A stretch of DNA of 64,000 bases from Flavobacteriales bacterium (GCA_025451235.1 JANWKT010000020.1:112032-176031), one strand, 5' to 3'; shown: positions 27,627 to 37,154, counted from the first letter of the stretch. Notes: a model not told the origin generated them from the letters alone. Numbers and translations are program-made.

Positions 27627-28010
27627 TTATTTATTTGAATGTAATGCTACGGTATTTCCCTCCGAATCTACAAAAATTGCCATATATCCAATCTCATCCG
27701 TGATCTTTGTTTTAGGCAAGGCAATTTGCCCGCCTGCTTTTTCCACATTTGATAAGGTATTGGCCAGATCAGGATTAGCATTTAAATACAATTTAGCTCC
27801 ATCGGTGCTTGGCTTATGCATAGGTCCTTCCACTAATCCGCCGGATACTTTTCCATTCATATCTTCAGCAGGGAAAAAGGCCATTTTCATGCCCATCATT
27901 TCAGCCTCTTTCATTTCGATGCCAAACAAGGTTTCGTAGAATTTTTTTGCTCTTGCAATGTTGGATACAGAGATCTCAAACCAGTTGATTGAATTGTCAG
28001 TTGCTTTCAT
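27627..28010 (-). CDS. VOC family protein (glyoxalase/bleomycin-resistance fold)
   Basis: A 127-residue cytoplasmic protein with one VOC domain: INWFEISVSNIARAKKFYETLFG at the start (quoted across two parts: INWFEISVSN and ARAKKFYE), then MAFFPAED, the hydrophobic GPMHKPSTDGAKLYLNA and GYMAIFVDSEGNTVALHS at the end. Several metal-binding positions are plausible (His/Glu) but the substrate cannot be named. It is the first gene of the VOC-YCII-ECF42 group; VOC proteins are also frequently seen in these loci. Confidence 0.9.
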   Translation of the reverse strand: MKATDNSINWFEISVSNIARAKKFYETLFGIEMKEAEMMGMKMAFFPAEDMNGKVSGGLVEGPMHKPSTDGAKLYLNANPDLANTLSNVEKAGGQIALPKTKITDEIGYMAIFVDSEGNTVALHSNK

Positions 28011-28229
28011 TTTTTAAAGTTTTTATTTGTTTATATGAGCATGACGACTGGTGGTTTCAAAATTGGACAAGGGGTGGATATTTTTTTTGAATTATTTTAT
28101 AAGTGTCTTATAATCAGCCGGTAAAATTGCTCTGGATTGTTTGATGGGGCTTGCTGGCATGCTGTTTTAGGGTCTTGCTTTCACTTCGTTCAGGTAGCAT
28201 GAATGACGTAAGAACAGTAAGGTGAACCT

Positions 28230-29132
28230 TCAATACCTATTTACTATGTTCTTAATGGATTGTATGTATGAGCCCACGAACAAATTTACGTGAACAAGTA
28301 AGGGATATAGATTACATATCTGCATTCTTTGTTCCCAATGTGGTTCCAGCGGGTATACTTCATTATAGGCATCGTAGAACTCTACTTCAAAGCCACCGAA
28401 CAATTTACTCATCGCAATATCCATTTCCCTATGCCCATAGTATATAGCAGGATCATAAACCACAGGATCTCCATCTACATTGCTCATGATATTTCCACTC
28501 CAAAGGTCTCCATGCAAAAGACATGCTGGTTCCGGAGGAAAGATATCGCCCAGTTTCCTATATAGACTTTCAAATTTTTCCACGAGGAATATATCCGCTT
28601 TTCCTGAATCAACTGCCATTTTTAGCATGGGTTCCAATCTTTTTTCGACAAAGAATTTGATCCATGTATCTGATGGTTCATTTGTTTGTGGTAAGGAGCC
28701 AATATAATTATTATACTGCAAGCCAAAAGTGGGTGATTGGTTTTTATGCTGATGGGCCAATCCAAAACCAAGATCAGTCCAAAATTCATAATGTGGCGAC
28801 CCCGATTGGATATATTCCAATACCAGAAAATCCAGGTCTTCATATGTAAAAACGGAAATGATCTGTGGAACATGTAATGTACGGGTACCATTTAGTATTT
28901 CAAGATTTTTGGCCTCCAGTTCAAACATTCCCTTATACTTATCGTGGCTATTATATTTAGCGAAATAACTGCCATGGTTAGTTTTAAGTTGAATGGCTGT
29001 ATTAATGGAGCCACCCGCTAAAGGTATTACTTCATGTATCTGTATGGAATTGTCTATTGCCCTCCCAATTTCTTCAGCAAGTATATCATTCATTGAAGGA
29101 TGGTATATTTCCATATGGACAATTTTCCCCAA
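28230..29132 (-). CDS. Fructosamine-kinase family protein
   Basis: A 300-residue kinase-fold protein (293 or 287 if it starts at the later ATGs at 29114 or 29093; the last, MNDILAEEIG, best fits the family). Lys in GSYFAKYNSH, the acidic DLDFLVLEYIQSG, the catalytic LHGDLWSGNIM and the metal-binding YDPAIYYGHREMDIAMSKLF are all the hallmark motifs of fructosamine-3-kinases, which phosphorylate sugar adducts on protein lysines so that they decompose. Bacterial members may act on ribulosamines. No other sugar gene adjoins. Confidence 0.9.
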   Translation of the reverse strand: MGKIVHMEIYHPSMNDILAEEIGRAIDNSIQIHEVIPLAGGSINTAIQLKTNHGSYFAKYNSHDKYKGMFELEAKNLEILNGTRTLHVPQIISVFTYEDLDFLVLEYIQSGSPHYEFWTDLGFGLAHQHKNQSPTFGLQYNNYIGSLPQTNEPSDTWIKFFVEKRLEPMLKMAVDSGKADIFLVEKFESLYRKLGDIFPPEPACLLHGDLWSGNIMSNVDGDPVVYDPAIYYGHREMDIAMSKLFGGFEVEFYDAYNEVYPLEPHWEQRMQICNLYPLLVHVNLFVGSYIQSIKNIVNRY

Positions 29133-29148
29133 AGTTGGAAAAAATTTT

Positions 29149-29156
29149 TACATTTG
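29149..29156 (+). promoter_or_regulatory. -7 promoter box of the tRNA-Ala gene
   Basis: TACATTTG matches TAnnTTTG and lies 20 bases before the tRNA 5' end. The -33 element is weak. Confidence 0.55.
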
Positions 29157-29176
29157 CCACGAGTTCTGATAAAAAT

Positions 29177-29250
<74 letters not shown>

Positions 29251-29261
29251 CTAATGATCTT

Positions 29262-29292
29262 AAAAGCCCTACAATTGTAGGGCTTTTGTTTT
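29262..29292 (+). terminator. Terminator of tRNA-Ala
   Basis: Perfect 26-bp palindrome made of AAAAGCCCTACAA and TTGTAGGGCTTTT (29262-29287), followed by GTTTT, 12 bases after the tRNA. Confidence 0.85.
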
Positions 29293-29353
29293 ATAAAAAA
29301 TACTGAACCATACCAAATAATAAATCTAGATTCTATCGGTTATTATATCAGCC

Positions 29354-30373
29354 ATGAGAAAGAAAATCCTCTATACCCTTCTGAGCCTTTTCATTGTTGT
29401 TGCCTTTTTGCTCAATTATATTGCCTACAACCATGCCTATAAATTTACCCACTACGCGGATATTAAAGAGAACAGGCTAAAGGTAATGGATGGGGCGAAG
29501 ATAAGTTTAAAAGAAAAAATACAATATATCATGGAAGGAGTGAATGTCCCCCGGCCAAAAAATGTGATCACTCCCCCTTTTGAATACATTCAAAAAAGAA
29601 TAAGCACCCCCAAAGGAGAAATAGAGATCTGGGAAAATAAGATTGTCCGTAAGCCCGGTAGATCCGGCCTGGCCAGAGGAACCGTGATCTTCTTTCATGG
29701 TTATGCCAATAAAAAATCCTCTTTGATCGCACGGGCGGAAGAGTTTTACGATATGGAGTATAATGTGGTGCTGGTTGACTTCTTAGGAAGCGGAGGATCG
29801 GATGGAAGTACATGTTCCATTGGATATTATGAAGCTGAGCAGGTGAAAGCCTGTTATGATTATGTACAGGCGAAAGGTGAAAAAAATATTTATTTGTTCG
29901 GGATCTCCATGGGAGCAGCGGCCATTATGAAATGTGTAAAGGACCACCAGCCTGACGTAAAAGGCATTTTTCTTGAATGTCCATTTGGAGATTTTAAAAC
30001 AACCGTAAAAAACCGCTTTAGAAATTTCGGGCTCCCCACCTTTCCTCTGGCCGATCTTTTAATGATCTGGGGAAGTTACCACGCCGGTTATTGGACCTAT
30101 CACCATAATCCCTCCGAATATGCCAAGGAAATCCATTGCCCTACCATGCTACTCTATGGTGAAAAGGATTATGCCGTTAGTAGAAAAGAGATCAATACTA
30201 TTTTCAAAAACCTGCAAGGGGAAAAAAAACTTTCTATTTTTGAAAAAACAGGACATGAAATTTATATGAACCATACCCAGCAACAATGGTTGGTGGAGGT
30301 TCAATATTTTCTTGCCTTCACGGGCACCTATTCAAGTCCATATTATATGAAGGGAAATGAGGTCTATTATTAG
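29354..30373 (+). CDS. Alpha/beta hydrolase with N-terminal membrane anchor
   Basis: A 339-residue protein with one membrane segment (about 5-25) and an alpha/beta-hydrolase domain (about 95-325). The oxyanion region is FFHGYANKKSS, the nucleophile elbow GISMGAA (Ser about 191), and the acid/His pair are in YGEKDYAVSR and KTGHEIYMNH. The family includes lipases, esterases and thioesterases, and no substrate can be assigned. It stands alone between tRNA-Ala and the convergent ZIP gene, only one base away. Confidence 0.9.
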   Translation: MRKKILYTLLSLFIVVAFLLNYIAYNHAYKFTHYADIKENRLKVMDGAKISLKEKIQYIMEGVNVPRPKNVITPPFEYIQKRISTPKGEIEIWENKIVRKPGRSGLARGTVIFFHGYANKKSSLIARAEEFYDMEYNVVLVDFLGSGGSDGSTCSIGYYEAEQVKACYDYVQAKGEKNIYLFGISMGAAAIMKCVKDHQPDVKGIFLECPFGDFKTTVKNRFRNFGLPTFPLADLLMIWGSYHAGYWTYHHNPSEYAKEIHCPTMLLYGEKDYAVSRKEINTIFKNLQGEKKLSIFEKTGHEIYMNHTQQQWLVEVQYFLAFTGTYSSPYYMKGNEVYY

Positions 30374-31198
30374 TTAACCCAGGGCCACATCCAGGACCAT
30401 CATAACCAGGAAGCCTCCTATAAAACCCAGCACTGCTAAATCTTTGTATTTATCCCGTTGGGTTTCAGGGATCACCTCTTCCACTACTACATAGATCATG
30501 GCTCCGGCAGCAAAAGCCAAGGCAAAAGGCAATAAGGGTTGCATATAAATTACAGCCACTGCACCAATCACACCGGCAATCGGTTCAACAATTGCAGACA
30601 ATTGTCCATACCAGAAAGCCTTTAATCGACTAACACCAACACGCCTTAGCGGCATCGCCACCGCCATTCCTTCCGGGAAATTTTGTAAACCTATCCCAAT
30701 GGCCAAAGCAATGGCCCCAGGTATAGTAGCCCCATCCATTCCCACTGCTGCTGCTCCAAACAATACACCCACCGCAAGCCCTTCAGGAATATTATGCAGG
30801 GTGATTGCCAATACCAACAAAGTAGTTTTATGCCATTGGGTTTTTACACCTTCCGATTCGCCTTCTGCGGCATTGATATGGATATGGGGCAGAAATCTAT
30901 CCAGCAAAAAGAGGAACAAGGCACCTGCCGCAAAGCCCACCGCAGCAGGCATCCAAGGCATGGCAGGGAACATCTTTTCACTCATTTCGATAGATGGATT
31001 CAACAATGACCAAAAACTGGCGGCTACCATTACACCGCCTGTAAAACCAAGCATCACATCCAAGGCACCCCTGCGAAGTGTTTTAAAGAAAAACACCAGA
31101 GAGGCACCTGCGGCTGTAACAAGCCAGGTGAAAGTAGTAGCCAGTAAGGCTGCCCAAACCGGACTTATATGGGAGAAGTAGTTAACAATTGATTCCAT
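30374..31198 (-). CDS. ZIP family metal transporter
   Basis: A 274-residue inner-membrane importer of divalent metals such as Zn2+, Fe2+ or Mn2+. Seven to eight hydrophobic segments are visible. The two metal-path motifs are HNIPEGLAVG and NFPEGMAVA, with further VVEEVIPET near the C-terminus. There is an acidic/His-rich loop (PHIHINAAEGESEGV). The promoter region carries a DtxR/MntR-like operator at 31244-31259, so expression probably falls when the metal is plentiful. This is the GufA/ZupT-like branch; the exact metal is unknown. Confidence 0.93.
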   Translation of the reverse strand: MESIVNYFSHISPVWAALLATTFTWLVTAAGASLVFFFKTLRRGALDVMLGFTGGVMVAASFWSLLNPSIEMSEKMFPAMPWMPAAVGFAAGALFLFLLDRFLPHIHINAAEGESEGVKTQWHKTTLLVLAITLHNIPEGLAVGVLFGAAAVGMDGATIPGAIALAIGIGLQNFPEGMAVAMPLRRVGVSRLKAFWYGQLSAIVEPIAGVIGAVAVIYMQPLLPFALAFAAGAMIYVVVEEVIPETQRDKYKDLAVLGFIGGFLVMMVLDVALG

Positions 31199-31226
31199 AG
31201 CAGCTTAATTCTGAATATAAATCGGA

Positions 31227-31234
31227 CAAATATA
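31227..31234 (-). promoter_or_regulatory. -7 promoter box of the ZIP transporter gene
   Basis: TATATTTG on the minus strand, 28 bases upstream of the ATG at 31198. Confidence 0.5.
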
Positions 31235-31243
31235 TAAAATATT

Positions 31244-31259
31244 TTTAGACTAGCCTAAA
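31244..31259 (-). promoter_or_regulatory. Putative DtxR/MntR-type metal operator
   Basis: TTTAGACTAGCCTAAA: a 16-bp near-perfect palindrome (one mismatched pair) resembling the TTAGG-CTA-CCTAA boxes bound by DtxR-family regulators. It lies 9 bases upstream of the ZIP gene -7 box, where a bound repressor would block RNA polymerase. Confidence 0.6.
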
Positions 31260-31337
31260 TTTTTTATCACTTAAATCAGGTATTTTTAAAAAGTTAAAAA
31301 ATGTGTATATTCGTTATGTAATAAAAATCGCGTTATA

Positions 31338-33248
31338 ATGAAAAGACTTCTACTTCCACTATGTTTTTCTGGGTTATTGTTTTCAGGGCTTTTGTCGGCC
31401 CAATCAAATGTTCCCGTTTTTACAGTTACTGCACCTGATCTTTCTGCCGTTCAAGCCGAGGATGAGGAACGAAACAAACAAGGTATGATGTACCGCATCG
31501 GTGTTACCATACCGGTTCAATTAGATATTCATGAGACTGGTGAATGGTTCAGTGATGGAAATGGCAACCTGGTTTACCATGTGAAAATATATTCCGCTGG
31601 GGCACTCGGTCTGAATCTTTCCTTCGATCAGTTTACCTTGCCCGAAAAAGCAGAATTACGTGTATACAATCCTGAAACCAACATGATCATGGGTCCATAC
31701 ACCTCCGTAAATAATGAGGAGGATGGGATCATGAGCACTGCCATTGTGAAGGGTGACTATGTTATTTTAGAAGTAGCCGTTCCAAAAGATGCAGTAGGGG
31801 ACCTAAAACTCCATGTAAATGAGATAGGATATTTTTACAGACAAGTGGATCCATTCGAAACTCAGGACACCAGAGCTTTGGGGGATTCAGATCCATGCGA
31901 AGTAAACGTAAATTGCTCCGAAGGAACCAGCTGGACAGATGAAAACAGAGGTGTTGCCAGGGTATTGGTAAAAGATGGAGGTTGGGGATATTGCTCCGGA
32001 TCATTGGTAAATAATACAGCCGGTGACTGTACTCCTTATTTTTTGTTAGCACAGCATTGCGGAGCAGGAGCTCCTGCCAGTGATTTTCGTCAATGGGTAT
32101 TTTATTTCAAATATGAAGGTCCATCCTGTTCTGATCCTGCTTCAGAACCTACCTCTTCCAATGTTACGGGATGTGTAAGAGTGGCTGCTTCTGGAACTGC
32201 CTCTACAGTTACAAAATCAGATTTTCTTTTGGTAATATTAAAAGGACGCCCGGTTGCTGCGGCGAATGCCTATTATAATGGTTGGAGCAGAAGTACCAGT
32301 GCATCTACCAGTGGGGTTGGTATTCACCATCCTGCAGGTGATATTAAAAAGATCTCCACCTATAGCAGTACATTGGCCAGCACTACCTGGGATGGTACAC
32401 CGAATTCGCATTGGAGAGTTTATTGGGTAGCAACTACTAATGGCCATGGTGTTACCGAAGGAGGATCTTCCGGTTCCCCTATTTTTAATAGCGCCGGTTT
32501 GATCGTTGGTGATTTAAGTGGCGGTGCTTCTTATTGCACTTCTCCTAACTCACCTGATTCATATGGTAAGTTCTCGTATAGCTGGAGTTCATGTGGCTCT
32601 ACTCCTCAACTTAAAATGGAGCCTTGGCTGGATAGAGGTGCGGTTGGATCAACTACCTTAACCGGACTCAATAATTCAACTTGCGCTGCAGGAACTTTGC
32701 CTGTAGTTGAATTTAATGCAAGCAATATTTATCCACTGGTAAGTACAGAAATAGTGACCCTTACCGATGTGACTACCAATGCTCCATTCTACTGGCAATG
32801 GTATATTACTCCTGCTACATATTCCTATACCGGTGGAACCAATGCATATTCACAAAACCCACAGGTTACTTTCTCGGCTACCGGTAATTATACGGTAACG
32901 CTTTACGCTGCCAATACTGCCGGATATAATTATAAAACAAAATCTGCATATATCCATGTAGGCGGAATTGGTTTTGAAGAGGAAGAAGAAAATCCAATCG
33001 TGATGTATCCAAACCCGGCAAAAGATATATTATATGTGAACCTAGGCAACAATATCTGGGATATTGATCATACTACCATATCTATGATGGATATGACCGG
33101 TAAATATGTATTGGTACAACAAATGATTGGAGCAGGCGCAAATACAGTTTCGGTAAATATCCCTGAAAACATTGCTAACGGGTTCTATATGGTTAGAATA
33201 ACGGATGGCAAAAATACCAAAACAGAAAAACTAGAAGTTTTTAAATAA
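31338..33248 (+). CDS. Secreted trypsin-fold serine protease with PKD-like and T9SS domains
   Basis: A 636-residue protein. A signal peptide (to about residue 21) precedes an N-terminal propeptide region (22-190), a trypsin-like domain (about 200-430), a PKD-like domain (about 455-555) and a type A T9SS sorting domain (VMYPNPAKDILYVNLG, then SVNIPENIANGFYMVRITD). The catalytic triad appears as H240 in LLAQHC, D295 in KSDFLLVIL and S378 in GGSSGSP. The arrangement resembles lysyl endopeptidase (Achromobacter protease I type). It should be exported through the T9SS and degrade external protein. Confidence 0.92.
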   Translation: MKRLLLPLCFSGLLFSGLLSAQSNVPVFTVTAPDLSAVQAEDEERNKQGMMYRIGVTIPVQLDIHETGEWFSDGNGNLVYHVKIYSAGALGLNLSFDQFTLPEKAELRVYNPETNMIMGPYTSVNNEEDGIMSTAIVKGDYVILEVAVPKDAVGDLKLHVNEIGYFYRQVDPFETQDTRALGDSDPCEVNVNCSEGTSWTDENRGVARVLVKDGGWGYCSGSLVNNTAGDCTPYFLLAQHCGAGAPASDFRQWVFYFKYEGPSCSDPASEPTSSNVTGCVRVAASGTASTVTKSDFLLVILKGRPVAAANAYYNGWSRSTSASTSGVGIHHPAGDIKKISTYSSTLASTTWDGTPNSHWRVYWVATTNGHGVTEGGSSGSPIFNSAGLIVGDLSGGASYCTSPNSPDSYGKFSYSWSSCGSTPQLKMEPWLDRGAVGSTTLTGLNNSTCAAGTLPVVEFNASNIYPLVSTEIVTLTDVTTNAPFYWQWYITPATYSYTGGTNAYSQNPQVTFSATGNYTVTLYAANTAGYNYKTKSAYIHVGGIGFEEEEENPIVMYPNPAKDILYVNLGNNIWDIDHTTISMMDMTGKYVLVQQMIGAGANTVSVNIPENIANGFYMVRITDGKNTKTEKLEVFK

Positions 33249-33256
33249 TAAAGAAC

Positions 33257-33297
33257 GAATGAGGAATTAGGACTTGAGCTTAATTCCTCATTCATTT
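33257..33297. terminator. Hairpin between convergent protease and DUF2520 genes
   Basis: GAATGAGGAATTA (33257-33269) and its complement (33281-33293), 11-base loop. The stem overlaps the stop codon of the minus-strand gene. Confidence 0.7.
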
Positions 33298-34080
33298 ACC
33301 TCCGTCTTTTTTAATGATCTGATTGGAAAGAAATTCATAGACTTCTTTTGCCTCAGGATTTCCTTCCAATAACTCCAAATGTTTCCGGATCACCGCCTCA
33401 TCTTTTCTTTTTGCTGGACCTGTTTGTAAAAGGGCAGGATTGGATTGATCTAAACGTTCGGCAGTTTGTTTGATCAATGGGATCAACAAACTAAATGGTA
33501 AATGTTGTTTGGTTACCAGATCGTATGCAAGTGCAAACAGATAATTGCTGAAATTATTCACAAATATAGCCGCCATATGCAATTGAATTCTTTGGGTGGA
33601 ATTCAGATACTCTACCTGGTCGGATAATTTTTTGCTTACGTTAAAAAGCATCTCAGTAAATTCATCGTTGTTCGCTTCTACACATATCGGCACCTTCTTC
33701 CAATCCATTGCTTCCTTCTTATTGAAAGACTGTACAGGATAAAATACCCCCATATTGTTAGCATGTAATGAGAGTACCTTCATGTCGACACTTCCGGAAG
33801 TATGCACGATGGCAGGCAAATCTTTGGGAATAAGTTTCAACGCCTCTTCTATGGCATCGTCTTTAATGGAGATGATCACCAGATCAACATCTCTTTCCAG
33901 GTTTTCCAACCGGGTGCAAACATCCGCCTTTACAAGCTCTGCTAAGCCGGCTGCATGATGATGATCCTTGCTCCATATTTCTTTGATGGTTATTCCTGCC
34001 GCATGGAATCCTACCGCCACGTGATGGGCCAGGTTACCCGAACCTACCAAGCTTACAGTGCTGATGGGCCTTTTATCCAT
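33292..34080 (-). CDS. Rossmann-fold and DUF2520 domain oxidoreductase-like protein
   Basis: A 262-residue cytoplasmic protein. The N-terminal NAD(P)-binding half starts VSLVGSGNLAHHVAVG and contains VIISIKDDAIEEAL, similar to pyrroline-5-carboxylate reductases; the C-terminal half (about 130-255) is DUF2520, with IQLHMAAIFVNNFSNYLFAL. Its reaction is not known. It overlaps the ccmF gene by 8 bases, so it is translated from the same message, though it is not a cytochrome maturation protein by sequence. Confidence 0.9.
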   Translation of the reverse strand: MDKRPISTVSLVGSGNLAHHVAVGFHAAGITIKEIWSKDHHHAAGLAELVKADVCTRLENLERDVDLVIISIKDDAIEEALKLIPKDLPAIVHTSGSVDMKVLSLHANNMGVFYPVQSFNKKEAMDWKKVPICVEANNDEFTEMLFNVSKKLSDQVEYLNSTQRIQLHMAAIFVNNFSNYLFALAYDLVTKQHLPFSLLIPLIKQTAERLDQSNPALLQTGPAKRKDEAVIRKHLELLEGNPEAKEVYEFLSNQIIKKDGGK

Positions 34081-36670
34081 TTTTACGTTGGGTAATCCGT
34101 TTTATTACTGCGAAGAATGTTCCGAATACCATCAAAAAACAACCGCACCATAAAATATTGATCCCTGGGAAAATAATGGCCTGCATAATGATGAAGTTAT
34201 TGGCCCTTGGATCTTGAACTTCCCTCATGGCCACTTCGATTTGCTTATCATCTAAAATTTTCTCTACTTCTAATTCAATCCCAAATTTCTCCGAGACGTC
34301 CTTCCTGGTCATGAGCATATTGTCCCTTACTTCATAGATCGGCCGAATGGTGTCCTGCTCTCCTTTAAAATTTTTTATAACAAAACTTCCCCTTAGCGTA
34401 ACCGATAAAGGCTGGGTTTCCTCCACATGATCGATATTTGATAAAGCCTCAAACCCTTCGAAAATAACATAGTAGCTGGTACCAAAAATAGTATCGCCTT
34501 TCTCCAAGGTAAAATGCTGTACTTCCTTTTGCTCTTGCATCAGCGCAAGTTGAGGATTTGATTTACGTTTTAGTTTATCCAGATCCACATAAGTAACATG
34601 GGTAAAAACGTCTTTGTGCAAGTAATGCTTGGTGGCGGGTTCTACAGAATTACCTTTTTTATCATCCATGATGAGATGAGGAGTTAAGGTAAATATCTTT
34701 TTTAGCGATCCATCCTTTTGTTTTTTCAGATAATCGATCGTATAGTAGGCTTTATATCCAATAATGGTGTCATTTACAAAACTAAGGTAATAGGGTCCCA
34801 TCTGAACAGTATCATGCTGATGCAACATGATGTTTTCCTTGTTCTTGAATTCTGCATTCAGCATTTCGAGGTTAATGCCGTTTTTGTTTTCAGAAATGAT
34901 CTTCTTATGTCCGGCAGAAATGACTGCTCCCAGGATAACCACTCCGAACCCTATATGTGCAATGGCGGGTCCTGCAAATTTCCATTTTCGTTTGAGGTAT
35001 TGAATAATATAGTCTATGTTTCCTAAAATTCCCATTAAACTGGCAAACACCACCATGATGTACAATCCATTTCGGAATTCTTCAAATGCAATTAACCCAG
35101 CAATGATCAGTACCAACGCCACGATCACGGATCTTATCATCCTTTTCCAAAACTCGCCTGGCTTATCCTGTTTGTACCTGAGATGCTGAACATAGGCCAT
35201 GAGACTCAAGATCAAAATGGCAAAGACTGCCTGAAAACCATTATAGTCAGCAATATCAAATGGAGCAAACTTTGATTTGAAGATCTTATTGAAAACAGGA
35301 ATAGAGGTGAGGAAAGTAATATGTATGCTTGAAGCGGCTAAAATCAATGCTGCCACAAACAACCAGAACTCGCGGCTATAAATATGGTCATCCTTTTTAG
35401 TTGTTGGAAAATATTCCTGGTTCTTTGCATTCACAAATGCTGGGAATAACATAAAAAAGAAAGCTGAGAAAAAAGCCAGGTATAAAATGATATTGGCAAA
35501 GATCCCAAGAGCAATTACACCTAACAGGATCGCAAAATAATTGATCCTCGAACTTATCTTACGCATGGCAAGGGCAGGAGGAAGTGCTAGAAAGAAAAAC
35601 AAATATACCAATAACAGATCTGTCATTCCGAGATCAGTAAATGAATGAACGGATGCATCACCCAAAACTCCGCTTTTGGTAAGAAAGGTGGAATAAAGTA
35701 CGAGGATAAAGCTTACGGGTGCCATTACGATGGCTGCCTTTAAATTAATTCCCTTGTTATGAGGTACCATCATTAAATGTCCGGCGGCTACCAAAGTTAA
35801 CCATGCCACTAAAGATGAATTCTCCACGGCATCCCATATCCAGAATCCGCCAAAGTTCAATGATTCATATGCCCATGCACCACCCATTAAGATCCCTCCT
35901 CCTAAGATCGCCACTCCTGTAAAAACCCATGGTAATGCCGGCTTACTCCATTCATTTAATTTCCCTGACCATAAGCCAGCCACTGCATATAAATAAGGTA
36001 CAATGGTGAGGGCAAAGCCTAAAAATAAAGTGGGAGGATGTATGGTCATCCAATAGTTTTGCAAGGAAGGAGCCAATCCACTTCCATCTAATGATTTCAA
36101 ATAATCGGGCATTTGGGTAAATGGAGCTCCGGCAAAATGCACCCTGGTGAGTGTAAATGGATTACTTCCTAGTTTATATTCATCCAGGAAAGGAAGGTCA
36201 ATAACAATTCCCAATATCATTGACATGAGAAATGCCAGTACCAATGCAAAAATGCTCATCACTCTGCCCTCCCATTGTTTAGAAGTGAACATGAGAATGA
36301 CTGCTATAATCTCCAGCCAAAAAGCCCAAAGTAAGGTACTACCCTCCTGCCCTTCCCAAAAGGCTGCAAAAACATATTTAGAAGGTAATGACTTGCTGGA
36401 ATGCTGAAATACATAATGGTATTCAAAACGATGATTGACCAAAATGTAGAAAATAATTCCTACGATGGCAAATACGGAAAGGGCATGAAGAAAAAAGGAT
36501 ATGCGGCCCATCCATTTCCAGTCGATAATACCTTTAAAAGAATTTTTTATAGAAAAAACATAGCAGAGAAAAGCAAGGATCGCAGTAGCGAAGGCCATAG
36601 AAATGGCCAAATTTCCTAATGTTCCCCAGATTAATTGTTCACCAATAAATGCTATTTGTTGTTTTTCCAT
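34073..36670 (-). CDS. ccmF: Cytochrome c maturation heme lyase CcmF
   Basis: An 865-residue integral membrane protein with about 14 membrane segments. The heme-handling WWD domain is visible as GGFWIWDAVENSSLVAWLT at about 275, with the earlier GSTLLWAFWLE and TIHPPTLFLGF typical of CcmF, followed by a periplasmic C-terminal region (about 620-840) and a final membrane segment. CcmF joins heme from CcmE to the CxxCH motif of apocytochromes. The adjacent ccmE (one base overlap) forms the same operon. Cytochrome genes at 40369 would be plausible clients. Confidence 0.93.
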   Translation of the reverse strand: MEKQQIAFIGEQLIWGTLGNLAISMAFATAILAFLCYVFSIKNSFKGIIDWKWMGRISFFLHALSVFAIVGIIFYILVNHRFEYHYVFQHSSKSLPSKYVFAAFWEGQEGSTLLWAFWLEIIAVILMFTSKQWEGRVMSIFALVLAFLMSMILGIVIDLPFLDEYKLGSNPFTLTRVHFAGAPFTQMPDYLKSLDGSGLAPSLQNYWMTIHPPTLFLGFALTIVPYLYAVAGLWSGKLNEWSKPALPWVFTGVAILGGGILMGGAWAYESLNFGGFWIWDAVENSSLVAWLTLVAAGHLMMVPHNKGINLKAAIVMAPVSFILVLYSTFLTKSGVLGDASVHSFTDLGMTDLLLVYLFFFLALPPALAMRKISSRINYFAILLGVIALGIFANIILYLAFFSAFFFMLFPAFVNAKNQEYFPTTKKDDHIYSREFWLFVAALILAASSIHITFLTSIPVFNKIFKSKFAPFDIADYNGFQAVFAILILSLMAYVQHLRYKQDKPGEFWKRMIRSVIVALVLIIAGLIAFEEFRNGLYIMVVFASLMGILGNIDYIIQYLKRKWKFAGPAIAHIGFGVVILGAVISAGHKKIISENKNGINLEMLNAEFKNKENIMLHQHDTVQMGPYYLSFVNDTIIGYKAYYTIDYLKKQKDGSLKKIFTLTPHLIMDDKKGNSVEPATKHYLHKDVFTHVTYVDLDKLKRKSNPQLALMQEQKEVQHFTLEKGDTIFGTSYYVIFEGFEALSNIDHVEETQPLSVTLRGSFVIKNFKGEQDTIRPIYEVRDNMLMTRKDVSEKFGIELEVEKILDDKQIEVAMREVQDPRANNFIIMQAIIFPGINILWCGCFLMVFGTFFAVIKRITQRKNG

Positions 36671-37059
36671 TACTTCACTTCCGTTGTCTGGGCATCACTG
36701 TATTTGGAAGGACATTTGGTTAAGATATCTTTTGCATGAAATCCGTCGTCCTGCATTTTGCCGATAACAACGATTTGTTCCGATTTATCAAAGTCTTGTG
36801 GTTTGGCTTCGTGTAAAAACACTTTGCGCTCCACTCCTTCTTTATCGGTTAAATAAAAAGTAAAAAGGTTGGCATCGCTTTGAGGATCATAGAGGATCTC
36901 TTTTTCGCGATTTAATTTACCCACCACATGATAAACTTTGTCTCTGTTTTTATCTGATTCCGTAAAAGAAGCATAAGTTTCGGAACTGTTTAATGATATG
37001 AAAACGATTCCTATACTTACCGCGATAACGATGAGGATAATGATATGTGATTTTTTCAT
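36670..37059 (-). CDS. ccmE: Heme chaperone CcmE, CxxxY variant
   Basis: A 129-residue protein from the ATG at 37059 (an upstream in-frame ATG at 37077 would add six residues). One membrane anchor (about 4-23) is followed by a periplasmic OB-fold (about 40-112) with VYHVVGKLNREKEIL and FTFYLTDKEG. Where the family has a heme-binding His in HxxxY, this protein has KCPSKY: C116 and Y120. The His-to-Cys form is known from archaea and Desulfovibrio as CxxxY CcmE (system I*). It is followed by ccmF with a one-base overlap. Confidence 0.92.
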   Translation of the reverse strand: MKKSHIIILIVIAVSIGIVFISLNSSETYASFTESDKNRDKVYHVVGKLNREKEILYDPQSDANLFTFYLTDKEGVERKVFLHEAKPQDFDKSEQIVVIGKMQDDGFHAKDILTKCPSKYSDAQTTEVK

Positions 37060-37088
37060 GGGATATTTATTGACCACTCAACTCAGTA

Positions 37089-37096
37089 CAAAATTA
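37089..37096 (-). promoter_or_regulatory. -7 promoter box upstream of ccmE
   Basis: TAATTTTG on the minus strand is a full TAnnTTTG match, 29 bases before the preferred ATG at 37059. No good -33 element. Confidence 0.45.
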
Positions 37097-37154
37097 CGGT
37101 TTTTTCCGTTGATTCCGATTTTTAGGCTCTTTCCTTTTGCCAGAGCGGCCTTTA

